Shown piece by piece: positions 40,900 to 47,554 of a DNA stretch of 47,554 nt. A program made the position numbers and the translations under genes. The notes beneath the pieces were generated by a model that made no database searches, had not been told where the DNA came from, and was given only the letters and a program-made list of their open reading frames with translations. Source of the DNA: F23-B02 sp045642545 (GTDB lineage: Bacteria; Bacillota; Clostridia; Oscillospirales; Oscillospiraceae); contig JAZUJB010000049.1 of the NCBI GenBank assembly GCA_045642545.1, positions 1-47,554 on the forward strand. The letters run 5' to 3'. How positions within the stretch are numbered: the first letter of the stretch is position 1; every line of letters starts with the position of its first letter.

Positions 40900-41148
40900 T
40901 GTTGCAGTCTGTGGTATCGGGTGCTGCCCGATATCAGCTTCCCTCTCTGTGATAATGTATCTTTTATGCAGCAAAACCTGCTCCGACGGGGGAGGTATCT
41001 GTTGACGCAGACTGCAGATGCGCACCTTACGGAGCTGATAGCGTCTGCGGGTGTTGAACGAAATCCGAGGAATTGAGCACTCCGAGGTATAGCTCATAAT
41101 CTCGCGGAAATGGACTAAGACAGGAGCTTTTTTGCTCCTGTCTTTATT
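40900..41148 (+). ncRNA. Candidate structured RNA or leader upstream of the deacetylase gene
   Basis: The region has no supported gene but strong base-pairing. An 11-bp long-range helix (TGCAGTCTGTG 40903-40913 with CGCAGACTGCA 41006-41016, one G-U) encloses a 7-bp hairpin (TATCGGG/CCCGATA, 40915-40933) and a CTTCCCTC (40938-40945)/GGGGGAGG pairing. Next comes GCAGATGC (41014-41021) with GCGTCTGC (41041-41048), which shares bases with the first helix, then a TGAGC/GCTCA hairpin (41074-41096). It ends in a perfect terminator 11 bases before the deacetylase ATG. No T-box, TPP, SAM or SRP motif was found. It may be a standalone RNA or a regulatory leader. Confidence 0.5.
41117..41148 (+). terminator. 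Intrinsic terminator just before the deacetylase gene
   Basis: AAGACAGGAGC and GCTCCTGTCTT form an 11-bp perfect stem with a six-T loop, followed by TATT. It ends about 11 bases before the ATG of the deacetylase gene, so it either ends the upstream RNA or acts as an attenuator. Confidence 0.85.
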
Positions 41149-41154
41149 AAAGCT

Positions 41155-41907
41155 ATGAAGACAAAACATAAATTCAAAATTAAATACGCATTTATAGTAA
41201 TCGGCGTAATAATATGTGCGGTGCTTGCAAGCTTTCTCACGACTCCGTATGAAAAGACGGTGTATGTTCAGCCGCAAACAGACTGCAAAAAGCAGATTGC
41301 ACTGACCTTTGATGACGGTCCGGGCGAGCATACGCAGGAGCTTCTTGACGGTCTGCGCGAACGCAATGTCAAGGCAAGCTTTTTCCTGATGGGCAGAAAG
41401 CTTGAAAACAGAGCCGAAGTTGTTGAGCATATGCATGAAGACGGACACCTTATCGGCTGCCATACCTGGTCGCATATCAATTTTTTCAAAAGCAGCAGGG
41501 AAGAGATTGCAGAGGAAATTGACAGCACAAACAACCTCATTGAGCAGATAACCGGCGAAAGACCGCAGTTTTTCAGACCGCCCTATGGATATTATACCGG
41601 CTTGCAGCTTAACAGAATTGATATGGTTGCGGTGCTGTGGTCAGACACTCCCCGCGATTGGGTGAATATTGATGTAGACTATATATGCGATTATCTTGTC
41701 AGCCGTGCGCGCGATGGTGATATAGTCCTGCTGCACGATACCAAAGAGGCAACCGTACCCGCTGTGCTTCAGGCGATAGATATTCTGCTTGATGAGGGCT
41801 ATGAATTTGTCCGGGTCGATGAGCTGCTGTGCCGCAACGGCGATATGCTTGCACCCGGCCTTGCATACAGATTCTGCCCCTATGACGGTAGAGCATGGTA
41901 CATATAA
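41155..41907 (+). CDS. Membrane-anchored polysaccharide deacetylase (CE4)
   Basis: The 250-residue protein has an N-terminal membrane helix (about 10-28) and a NodB-homology domain. It shows TFDDGP (51-56, catalytic and metal Asp), the metal ligands His103 and His107 (GCHTWSH), RPPYG (141-145) and LLHD (192-195). CE4 enzymes remove N-acetyl groups from peptidoglycan or surface polysaccharides outside the cell; the short length is like PdaA/PdaC-type enzymes. No strong ribosome binding site is seen before the ATG, and a terminator hairpin ends 11 bases upstream, so expression may depend on read-through. Confidence 0.92.
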   Translation: MKTKHKFKIKYAFIVIGVIICAVLASFLTTPYEKTVYVQPQTDCKKQIALTFDDGPGEHTQELLDGLRERNVKASFFLMGRKLENRAEVVEHMHEDGHLIGCHTWSHINFFKSSREEIAEEIDSTNNLIEQITGERPQFFRPPYGYYTGLQLNRIDMVAVLWSDTPRDWVNIDVDYICDYLVSRARDGDIVLLHDTKEATVPAVLQAIDILLDEGYEFVRVDELLCRNGDMLAPGLAYRFCPYDGRAWYI

Positions 41908-41941
41908 AAAAGACCTTAAACAGCTGTTTAAGGTCTTTTTT
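41906..41941. terminator. Bidirectional terminator
   Basis: A perfect 36-base palindrome (two 18-base arms, AAAAAAGACCTTAAACAG and its complement) with T tracts at both ends separates the deacetylase gene from the convergent phosphatase gene. Confidence 0.93.
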
Positions 41942-41945
41942 GTTA

Positions 41946-43124
41946 TCAGAAGTACAACATCTTTACTCGCTTACCCATCTGCTCAAGGCATTCGGCAAGC
42001 TCGTGAACAATTTCCATCTTAACATTGAAGTTAATTGTTAAACTGTCGTGTGCACGATTTTCGGCTCTGCCGATAAACATATTGATGTCGGTGGAGTCCT
42101 CGAAAAGCATTCGAGCGACAAGGGAAGCGCCGTCCCTCTTGTAGCTCCATTGCTCGAAAGATTTGTTGTCCGCAAGATAGTCCTGTGCGTAAATCAGAAC
42201 CTTGTCGATGGTTATAATACCCTCAGTTACAAGGTCTATGCCCTTAATCTCCGAGGTGGGAGGAATGTCAGGGTCGGGGGATGTTGCGTTAACCTTGACG
42301 GTTTCACCGAGAAATTCCGCTGCAATAGATGCAGTAGTGCCGCCGCATACGATGTGGTGACCTTCTTTTGCAAAGAACAGCGACATCATACGCTTGTTGT
42401 CCGAGCGGCTCTTGGGAGGGCCGATTGCAATATTCGTCGGTTGGCGTTCCTTGATTTTAAGCACGCAGACCGTGGCATCGTCAAAGGGCTTGCCGCCGTA
42501 AAGCTTGTTGGTTTCGTCAAGAATTATCGATGCAAGCACCTTGGCGGTGAAGTTTGCATCTGTAATCGGCTCAATAAATTCAATCAGCTTATCACGGCTC
42601 CAGTCATTGTTAAGAACGCCGTCGTCGCTTGCGTACAGAACACCGTCGCTCATTGCGATGAAGGTATCACCGTCGGCAAGCTCAATAGATGAACGGAAAA
42701 TGGATTTTTCACCGATTTGCATCGTGGTCAGTGGAAACTCATAGTGTCTGCCGTTGCGCATCATTATTACATTCGGGTTTTCGTATTGAATTATATCTGC
42801 GTGCTGATTGCCTACAATTCTGATAATTGTGAAGGTCGAGAACGCGGTTTTGCGCTCAAGACAAATGGGCAGGGTAGCAGCTATGGTTTCAACCGCATCA
42901 CGCAGACCGAGTCCTGCGGCAAGCATGGTGGATATGATTTTTGAGGTCAGCGTAGAGAGAATGCTGGCCTTAACACCGCTGCCCAGACCGTCTGCAAGCA
43001 CGATAATGGTGGTGTCGCCCTCTTCAACAACATCAACATGGTCACCACAAAGCTGCTCGCCGTAGTGGTTTAAGCTCAGATGACCGATATCGCAGGTCAG
43101 ATTGTTATTCTTCATCGTCTTCAT
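41946..43124 (-). CDS. SpoIIE-type PP2C phosphatase of the hydrogenase sensor unit
   Basis: The 392-residue protein has a PPM/SpoIIE phosphatase domain (about 10-225). It keeps the metal-binding acids in LCGDHVDVVE, VLADGLGSGVKAS, IAMSDGVLY and PFDDATVCVL. A C-terminal domain (about 240-392) of unknown fold contains HHIVCGGTTASIAAEFLG. No membrane segment is seen. The ATG at 43124 overlaps the 3' end of the hydrogenase gene; an ATG at 43115 is an alternative. Known sensory [FeFe]-hydrogenases are often encoded with such phosphatases, so it probably relays the sensor state by dephosphorylating a protein. The target is unknown. Confidence 0.9.
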   Translation of the reverse strand: MKTMKNNNLTCDIGHLSLNHYGEQLCGDHVDVVEEGDTTIIVLADGLGSGVKASILSTLTSKIISTMLAAGLGLRDAVETIAATLPICLERKTAFSTFTIIRIVGNQHADIIQYENPNVIMMRNGRHYEFPLTTMQIGEKSIFRSSIELADGDTFIAMSDGVLYASDDGVLNNDWSRDKLIEFIEPITDANFTAKVLASIILDETNKLYGGKPFDDATVCVLKIKERQPTNIAIGPPKSRSDNKRMMSLFFAKEGHHIVCGGTTASIAAEFLGETVKVNATSPDPDIPPTSEIKGIDLVTEGIITIDKVLIYAQDYLADNKSFEQWSYKRDGASLVARMLFEDSTDINMFIGRAENRAHDSLTINFNVKMEIVHELAECLEQMGKRVKMLYF

Positions 43125-44787
43125 CAAGGCTCAGTGACTCCTTCAATCTGGTCAGTGCAATCTTGGTTTCTGCGGTTGTTTCGCCAAGCAGAGACGCAAT
43201 TTCCTGAACGATACGCATCTGGTTTTCGATAACATTGTTGGTTATCTCGGCGGCCTGACGGCTGATGGTTTTGCTGCGCAGAGCTTCCTCCTCTTCCTCG
43301 GTAACATCGCTGAAGATATCGATGAGAATCCTTGAGGAGCGGTCGTAAACAACTGTCTGCTCAAAGTATTTGTTGTAGTCTGCGAAATAGCTGCGGATTT
43401 TCTTGACGGATTTGCCCGTTTCAAGTGCAGTGAAGAACGGCGCGGTGTCGAGTATTCTGACAACGCTTTCGCCCATAACATCGGACTCGTGGTCAATGTT
43501 GAGGAACTGCATTGCGGAGCGGTTGAGCTGCTGCACCTCAAGGTCTTCATTGACAACTACAACGCCGCTGGGGATATTGTTGAGAACCTTGTTGCTGAAG
43601 CGCTCGGTTCTGTCCATAATGAACGGCACGCACATACTGTAGTCGGCAGTGCCTCTGTAAATTGCAATTGCCTTGTCGCGGCAGGTGTTGTAGCCGCATG
43701 CGCCGCAGTTAAGGTCCTTCTCGGGACGCTCCTTGCCGAGCTTTGAGAGGATTTCTCGGATTTCCTTTTCTGTGGGTGTGGGCAAATCAAGCGGAGTGCC
43801 GATATGCTCAACCTTCAAGGTTTCGGGAGCGAGCTGCTCAATATCGAAGTCCTCCTTGCCGACCTTGTTGAGAACAGAGCAGATATGACGAACGGGAGAG
43901 TTAATGTACTTTTCCATTATAGGTCCGTCAATGCAGCTGCCTGCGCAGGTAGCCATCTCAATGAAGCATTTTTCAATTTTGCCGTTTCTGATATCACGCA
44001 GAGCATTCATGCAGTTGGCTGCGCCGTTAACGGCGAGGTACAGATAGCCGTTGTCGGGCAAGTCCATGCACTTCAGAATGCCGCCGGAAATGGGGAAGCT
44101 GCGTGCCTTGCCGTCGGCGCTTTCGCCGAATTCGGGCTCAATCTTTATGCCGGCACATTGACACATCTGGTCAAACTCCTCAAAGGTAAGAACAGCGTCA
44201 ACACAGGAGCCGATTGCCTCGTCCTTTTTTGAAACGCAAGGTCCAATGAAAACAACCTTTGCCTCGGGATTACGGCGCTTAATGTCCATAGCGTGTGCAA
44301 TCATGGGTGACACGGTAGGGGAAAGAAATCTGCTGAGCTCGGGAAAATGCTTTTTGATAAGCAGATTGACCGAGTGGCAGCTTGAGGAAATGATAATGTC
44401 CTGAGTCTGCTCACGAATCTGTCGCTCATACTCGCGCTTGACGATGGTTGCGCCGAGTGCGGTTTCCTCCGCGTCGGCAAAGCCGAGAGAAACAAGCGCC
44501 TTGCGGATAGAGTTTATGCCGCACTTATCCCAGCAGGCGTAAAATGAAGGCGCAACGCTTGCGATTACGGGTGCACCGCTGTTAATGAGAGAGCGGACCT
44601 TATCTCTGTCGTCAACAATCTCCTTAGCATCCTGAGGGCAGACGACGAAGCACTGACCGCAGAGAATGCATTCGTCATTTATAATATGTGCCTGATGTCC
44701 GGAAAAGCGAATAGCCTTTACGGGACACTGCACGATACATTTATGACAGTTTTTGCAGTTTAGCTTTTTCAGGTTAAGAACAGGCAT
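43105..44787 (-). CDS. Sensory [FeFe]-hydrogenase with PAS domain (HydS-like, group C)
   Basis: The 560-residue protein has two 4Fe-4S sites (C11/C14/C17/C21 and C40/C43/C46/C50) and an H-cluster domain with Cys137 (SSSCHSV), Cys184 (GPCVSKK), Cys281 and Cys285 (CAGSC). A further Cys motif follows at about 357-385 (CGACGYNTC), then a PAS domain (about 390-490) and a C-terminal helix region. The proton-relay Cys before the first ligand in catalytic HydA is Ser136 here, as expected for slow sensory enzymes. It likely senses H2 or redox state for gene control. GGAGG precedes the ATG; it overlaps the phosphatase gene. Confidence 0.9.
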   Translation of the reverse strand: MPVLNLKKLNCKNCHKCIVQCPVKAIRFSGHQAHIINDECILCGQCFVVCPQDAKEIVDDRDKVRSLINSGAPVIASVAPSFYACWDKCGINSIRKALVSLGFADAEETALGATIVKREYERQIREQTQDIIISSSCHSVNLLIKKHFPELSRFLSPTVSPMIAHAMDIKRRNPEAKVVFIGPCVSKKDEAIGSCVDAVLTFEEFDQMCQCAGIKIEPEFGESADGKARSFPISGGILKCMDLPDNGYLYLAVNGAANCMNALRDIRNGKIEKCFIEMATCAGSCIDGPIMEKYINSPVRHICSVLNKVGKEDFDIEQLAPETLKVEHIGTPLDLPTPTEKEIREILSKLGKERPEKDLNCGACGYNTCRDKAIAIYRGTADYSMCVPFIMDRTERFSNKVLNNIPSGVVVVNEDLEVQQLNRSAMQFLNIDHESDVMGESVVRILDTAPFFTALETGKSVKKIRSYFADYNKYFEQTVVYDRSSRILIDIFSDVTEEEEEALRSKTISRQAAEITNNVIENQMRIVQEIASLLGETTAETKIALTRLKESLSLDEDDEE

Positions 44788-44818
44788 AGACTAAAACCTC
44801 CGTTCTATGGTAAAGATT

Positions 44819-44867
44819 ATTGTAGCATAATAACAGTCTTGCTACAAGGCAAATAAGCGTGTATAAT
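44819..44867. promoter_or_regulatory. Overlapping divergent promoters of hydS and the RseC-family gene
   Basis: The minus-strand promoter is TTGTAG (44847-44842) with TACAAT (44824-44819), and the plus-strand promoter is TTGCTA (44839-44844) with TATAAT (44862-44867), each with a 17-base spacer. The two -35 boxes overlap by three bases, so RNA polymerase cannot occupy both at once. Confidence 0.72.
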
Positions 44868-44895
44868 GAGAAAAAACGCGAAACGGAGAACTTTT

Positions 44896-45309
44896 ATGCT
44901 TCAGGAAGCAATAATCACCAATATTCGTGAGGACGGACTTGCTGAGGTCGTTGTTGAACGCCTCGGCATCTGCGGCGGCGACTGCAACGGCTGTGAGGGC
45001 TGCAAGTACGAGCATCTCATGAAATCTGTTGTACAAAATCCGATAGACGCTCACCGCGGTCAGCATGTTATGATTGAAACACCCACAGCGGGCGTTGTAA
45101 AGGGTGCGCTTGCAATATATGTCCTGCCGATTGTTATGCTGATTGCAGGCTATCTGATTGCGGCATTGCTTTCGCTCGGTGAGGGCGCGTGCATCGCCGC
45201 GGCATTCGGTGCTGCGCTTGCAGGTGTAGTTATTGCAATTGTTGTCAGTAAAAAACGCTATGCAGCAGACCCTACACCCACAAAAATTGTCAGTGTAATA
45301 TACGATTGA
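44896..45309 (+). CDS. RseC/MucC-family redox regulator protein
   Basis: The 137-residue protein has an N-terminal domain with a tight Cys cluster (CGGDCNGCEGC, residues 26-36) and two membrane helices (about 75-97 and 103-122). This matches RseC/MucC proteins, which are linked to Rnf electron transport and the SoxR-reducing system. The ATG at 44896 follows CGGAGA; an upstream extension has no good site. Its divergent position to a sensory hydrogenase supports a redox role. No rnf genes are present in the window. Confidence 0.88.
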   Translation: MLQEAIITNIREDGLAEVVVERLGICGGDCNGCEGCKYEHLMKSVVQNPIDAHRGQHVMIETPTAGVVKGALAIYVLPIVMLIAGYLIAALLSLGEGACIAAAFGAALAGVVIAIVVSKKRYAADPTPTKIVSVIYD

Positions 45310-45312
45310 ATT

Positions 45313-45341
45313 AAAAAGACAGGTCATTGACCTGTCTTTTT
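45313..45341. terminator. Bidirectional terminator
   Basis: A 13-bp perfect stem, AAAAAGACAGGTC with GACCTGTCTTTTT, has a 3-base loop and T tracts on both strands. Confidence 0.93.
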
Positions 45342-45349
45342 GTTTTGCT

Positions 45350-46564
45350 TTATTCTTTGCTTACGGGCAGCTGACCGTAATAGCACTTCATGGGTCTGCG
45401 TTCAGCGCCCATGAGGCAGTAGTTGCAGTTAATGCATCTTGCCTCGGTCTGCTCACCGCTGCGGAACTTGTTTACGAGGTTGGGCTCGCAGATAAACGGA
45501 CGGGACATGGAAATAAAGTCAGCCTTGCCGTCGTTAAGAATGGCGGCAATATCGTTTGCCGAGCGAATGCCGCCGCATACGATAACGGGAATGCTTACTG
45601 CCTTTTTTATCATATCTGCAGCGTCAACATTGTAGTTGAACAGAGGCAGAGGACTCTTGAAGATGAGCTTCATAAAGGGCTTGAGGAACGGCCATACGAA
45701 TTTGGGGAACATCTCAAAGCGGAAATTATCGGTACACATGATGGGGTAGGGGAAGCCGCCGCGGGACATGTTGAAGCCCTCGCTTGCACGACCGCAGGAG
45801 ACCTCAATGCCGTCAGCGCCTGCCTTTTCCATGAGCTTGGCAATATTCAGCGCTTCCTCAGGATTAAGACCGTCGCGCTCCTTCTCGGAAGCGCTTATCT
45901 TGACGATAATGGGGAAATCCCCGACCTTTTCACGCATCTTTGCAAGTGCTTCACCGACTATGCGGAAGCGGTTTTCTGTTGAACCGCCCCATTTGTCTCT
46001 GCGCTTGTTGGTGTGCGGAGAAAGAAAACCGTGCAGCAGGTAGCCGTGCGCGCAGTGAAGCTGAATGCCGTCAAAGCCGGCTTTTTTGGCTCTGAGTGCA
46101 GCAGCGGCAAAATCGTCGGTAATCTTATGGATTTCCTTTTCTCTCAGCTTATGAGGAACGGTTTCCCAATAGAGAAAATCGCGGATAGGCGAGGGAGCAA
46201 CGGTCTTTTCGCCGGTGACCTTTTTTCTGGTCTGACGGCCGGAGTGAGCAATCTGTGCGAAAATGGGAGCGCCTGCCGCGTGAACTCTGTCGCAAATTTC
46301 CTTCCATGCGGGAATAAGCTCATCGGAGTTAATCATGGTCATATTGTAAAGCGGGCACTTGCCCTGCTGGGAGATGCCCATATAGCCGGTGATGATAAGG
46401 CCTACGCCGCCCTTGGCATACTTTTCGTATGTACGGATAAGCTTCTCATTCGGCTTGCCGTATTCGTCTGCCATACCCTCGTGGGTAGCGGAGCGGATAA
46501 TTCTTGTGGGCAGCTTAACGCCCTTTATCTCAGCTTCTGAATAAGGATTTACTGCAAAACTCAT
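45350..46564 (-). CDS. NADH:flavin oxidoreductase, old yellow enzyme family
   Basis: The 404-residue protein is a TIM-barrel OYE-like reductase: RIIRSATHEGMADEYG at the start, IFAQIAHSGRQTR near 105, the FMN/active-site region GFDGIQLHCAHGYLLHGFLSPHTNKR near 165, and IPVIVCGGIRSANDI near 335. The C-terminus ends with CINCNYCLMGAERRPMKCYYG, a Cys cluster like the Fe-S site of 2,4-dienoyl-CoA/bile-acid type reductases, but the second NAD(P)H domain of those enzymes is missing. It probably reduces an enoate or quinone with FMN; substrate unknown. AAGGAGA precedes the ATG. Confidence 0.93.
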   Translation of the reverse strand: MSFAVNPYSEAEIKGVKLPTRIIRSATHEGMADEYGKPNEKLIRTYEKYAKGGVGLIITGYMGISQQGKCPLYNMTMINSDELIPAWKEICDRVHAAGAPIFAQIAHSGRQTRKKVTGEKTVAPSPIRDFLYWETVPHKLREKEIHKITDDFAAAALRAKKAGFDGIQLHCAHGYLLHGFLSPHTNKRRDKWGGSTENRFRIVGEALAKMREKVGDFPIIVKISASEKERDGLNPEEALNIAKLMEKAGADGIEVSCGRASEGFNMSRGGFPYPIMCTDNFRFEMFPKFVWPFLKPFMKLIFKSPLPLFNYNVDAADMIKKAVSIPVIVCGGIRSANDIAAILNDGKADFISMSRPFICEPNLVNKFRSGEQTEARCINCNYCLMGAERRPMKCYYGQLPVSKE

Positions 46565-46648
46565 AATGTAATATCTCCTTTGTTTTACTTATGGATAGGA
46601 TATCATAAACGCAAACGCAAATAAAGAATAATTTTTAGCTAAAAGTCT

Positions 46649-46675
46649 TTGATTTTCGGGAATTTATGTGATAAT
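46649..46675 (+). promoter_or_regulatory. Probable prfC promoter
   Basis: TTGATT (46649-46654) and GATAAT (46670-46675) are spaced by 15 bases, short of the ideal, but a TGT before the -10 gives an extended -10 element. Confidence 0.5.
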
Positions 46676-46715
46676 ATATTTGCTCGTGTGAAATAAATTA
46701 CGGAGAGATTCATAT

Positions 46716-47554
46716 ATGGCTGATATGAGAAAGGAAATCGAGCGCCGCAGGACTTTTGCGATTATCTCGCACCCCGACGCCGGTAAAACAACGCTTACCG
46801 AAAAGCTTCTGCTGTACGGCGGAGCAATACAGCTTGCAGGCTCTGTAAAGGGCAAGGCAACTGCAAGACACGCAGTGTCAGACTGGATGGAGCTTGAAAA
46901 GCAGCGCGGCATTTCAATTAGCTCATCTGTAATGCAGTTTGAGTATAACGGCTACTGCATCAATATTCTCGGCACCCCGGGACATCAGGACTTCTCCGAG
47001 GATACCTACCGCACTCTTATGGCGGCTGACTCGGCAGTTATGGTTATTGACGCCGCAAAGGGTATCGAGCCGCAGACAAGAAAGCTGTTCAAAATCTGCG
47101 CAATGCGTAATATCCCCATCTTTACATTTATAAATAAGCTAGACCGTGAGGCACGCAGCCCCTACGATTTGATGGAGGAGCTTGAAAATGAATTCGGTAT
47201 CGGCACCTATCCCATCAACTGGCCCATTGGCTGCGGTATCGATTTCAAGGGCGTGTATGACCGTGAAAAGCGTGAAATCCTCGCATTCAACGAGTTCCAC
47301 CGCGGTCAGAACAAGATTAAGGCAATTGAGTGTACGCTCGATGAAACCGAAAAGCTCGATGAGCTTATCGGACCGCGCCTTCGTCAGACACTTTCCGATG
47401 ACATTGAGCTTTTAGACGGTGCAGGCTATGAGTTCGATATCGAGCAGGTCAGAGCAGGTAAGCTCAGCCCCGTGTTCTTCGGCTCGGCTCTCAACAACTT
47501 CGGCATTGAGCCCTTCCTTGAGAGCTTCCTCGATATGACCATGCCGCCTCTGCC
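46716..47554 (+). CDS. prfC: Peptide chain release factor 3, 3' end outside the window
   Basis: RF3 is a GTPase that recycles RF1/RF2 from ribosomes. The visible 279 residues have the G1 loop ISHPDAGKTTLTEKLL, the RF3-specific switch region WMELEKQRGISISSSVMQF, G3 ILGTPGHQDFSED and G4 FINKLDREARSP. This fits RF3 rather than EF-G or LepA. CGGAGAG lies before the ATG. The reading frame stays open to the end of the window, so the C-terminal half is not seen. Confidence 0.96.
   Translation, partial: MADMRKEIERRRTFAIISHPDAGKTTLTEKLLLYGGAIQLAGSVKGKATARHAVSDWMELEKQRGISISSSVMQFEYNGYCINILGTPGHQDFSEDTYRTLMAADSAVMVIDAAKGIEPQTRKLFKICAMRNIPIFTFINKLDREARSPYDLMEELENEFGIGTYPINWPIGCGIDFKGVYDREKREILAFNEFHRGQNKIKAIECTLDETEKLDELIGPRLRQTLSDDIELLDGAGYEFDIEQVRAGKLSPVFFGSALNNFGIEPFLESFLDMTMPPL

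Noticed and set aside
40891..41076. 61-codon plus-strand frame inside the candidate RNA
   Set aside because: No ribosome binding site, and the bases are better explained by RNA pairing.
40837..41475. 212-codon minus-strand frame over the candidate RNA and the deacetylase start
   Set aside because: It is antisense to the well-supported deacetylase and to the base-paired region, with no start signal.

Overview
The window looks like a chromosome segment of an anaerobic gut-type clostridium, most likely Ruminococcaceae/Oscillospiraceae. Evidence: clostridial families throughout (DUF4364, DUF4363/DUF421, PadR-DUF2812, sensory [FeFe]-hydrogenase, desulfoferrodoxin-type domain, class B sortase), strong GGAGG ribosome binding sites, near-consensus TTGaca-N17-TATAAT promoters, and short perfect-stem terminators shared between convergent genes. 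The content is chromosomal: no phage, transposase, integrase, CRISPR array or rRNA gene was seen.

Layout. 1-3.5 kb: end of a HAD phosphatase, then a Sir2 / TagA-type glycosyltransferase / thymidylate kinase / 5-formyl-THF cyclo-ligase operon, and an opposing 44-residue Cys/Gly/Asn-rich membrane peptide. 3.8-9.3 kb: mltG, a U32 (TrhP-like) gene, alaS and a HIT protein. 9.4-13.8 kb: comEC-holA-rnmV, then nrdR behind a long palindrome carrying its -10 box. 13.8-17.7 kb: DUF421/DUF4363 on the minus strand, divergent from an amino-sugar operon (NagB-like, GlmM, left-handed beta-helix acyltransferase). 17.7-21.3 kb: a Cys-rich hypothetical protein, a small membrane protein, DUF4364, asnA and uppP. 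21.3-24.3 kb: an XRE regulator fused to a desulfoferrodoxin-like domain, tRNA-Gly(TCC), and a secreted lipase with three SLH domains. 24.3-30.2 kb: an ABC ATPase and coiled-coil FtsX permease, followed by a Ser/Thr kinase with extracellular Ig-like domains. 30.2-36 kb: PAP2 phosphatase, iron alcohol dehydrogenase divergent from a PadR-DUF2812 pair, phosphofructokinase and a TetR regulator.

36.2-39.9 kb (minus strand) holds the most distinctive system: a secreted surface protein with 35 Asp-Ala dipeptides and an EPATG-type sorting signal, a membrane-anchored helical-toroid protein, and a class B sortase. It reads as a self-contained device for making and anchoring one abundant wall protein. 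40.3-41.9 kb: a flavodoxin-like protein, a region with long-range base-pairing that ends in a perfect terminator (candidate new RNA or leader), and a membrane polysaccharide deacetylase. 41.9-45.3 kb: a SpoIIE-type phosphatase overlapping a sensory [FeFe]-hydrogenase with PAS domain, divergent from an RseC-family protein, apparently a hydrogen/redox-sensing module. 45.3-47.5 kb: an old-yellow-enzyme family reductase and the start of prfC.

Recurring themes are envelope construction (MltG, UppP, TagA, GlmM, CE4, PAP2, SLH and sortase anchoring) and redox sensing (HydS, RseC, desulfoferrodoxin-like regulator). All functions are inferred from motifs read by eye; no database search was run.
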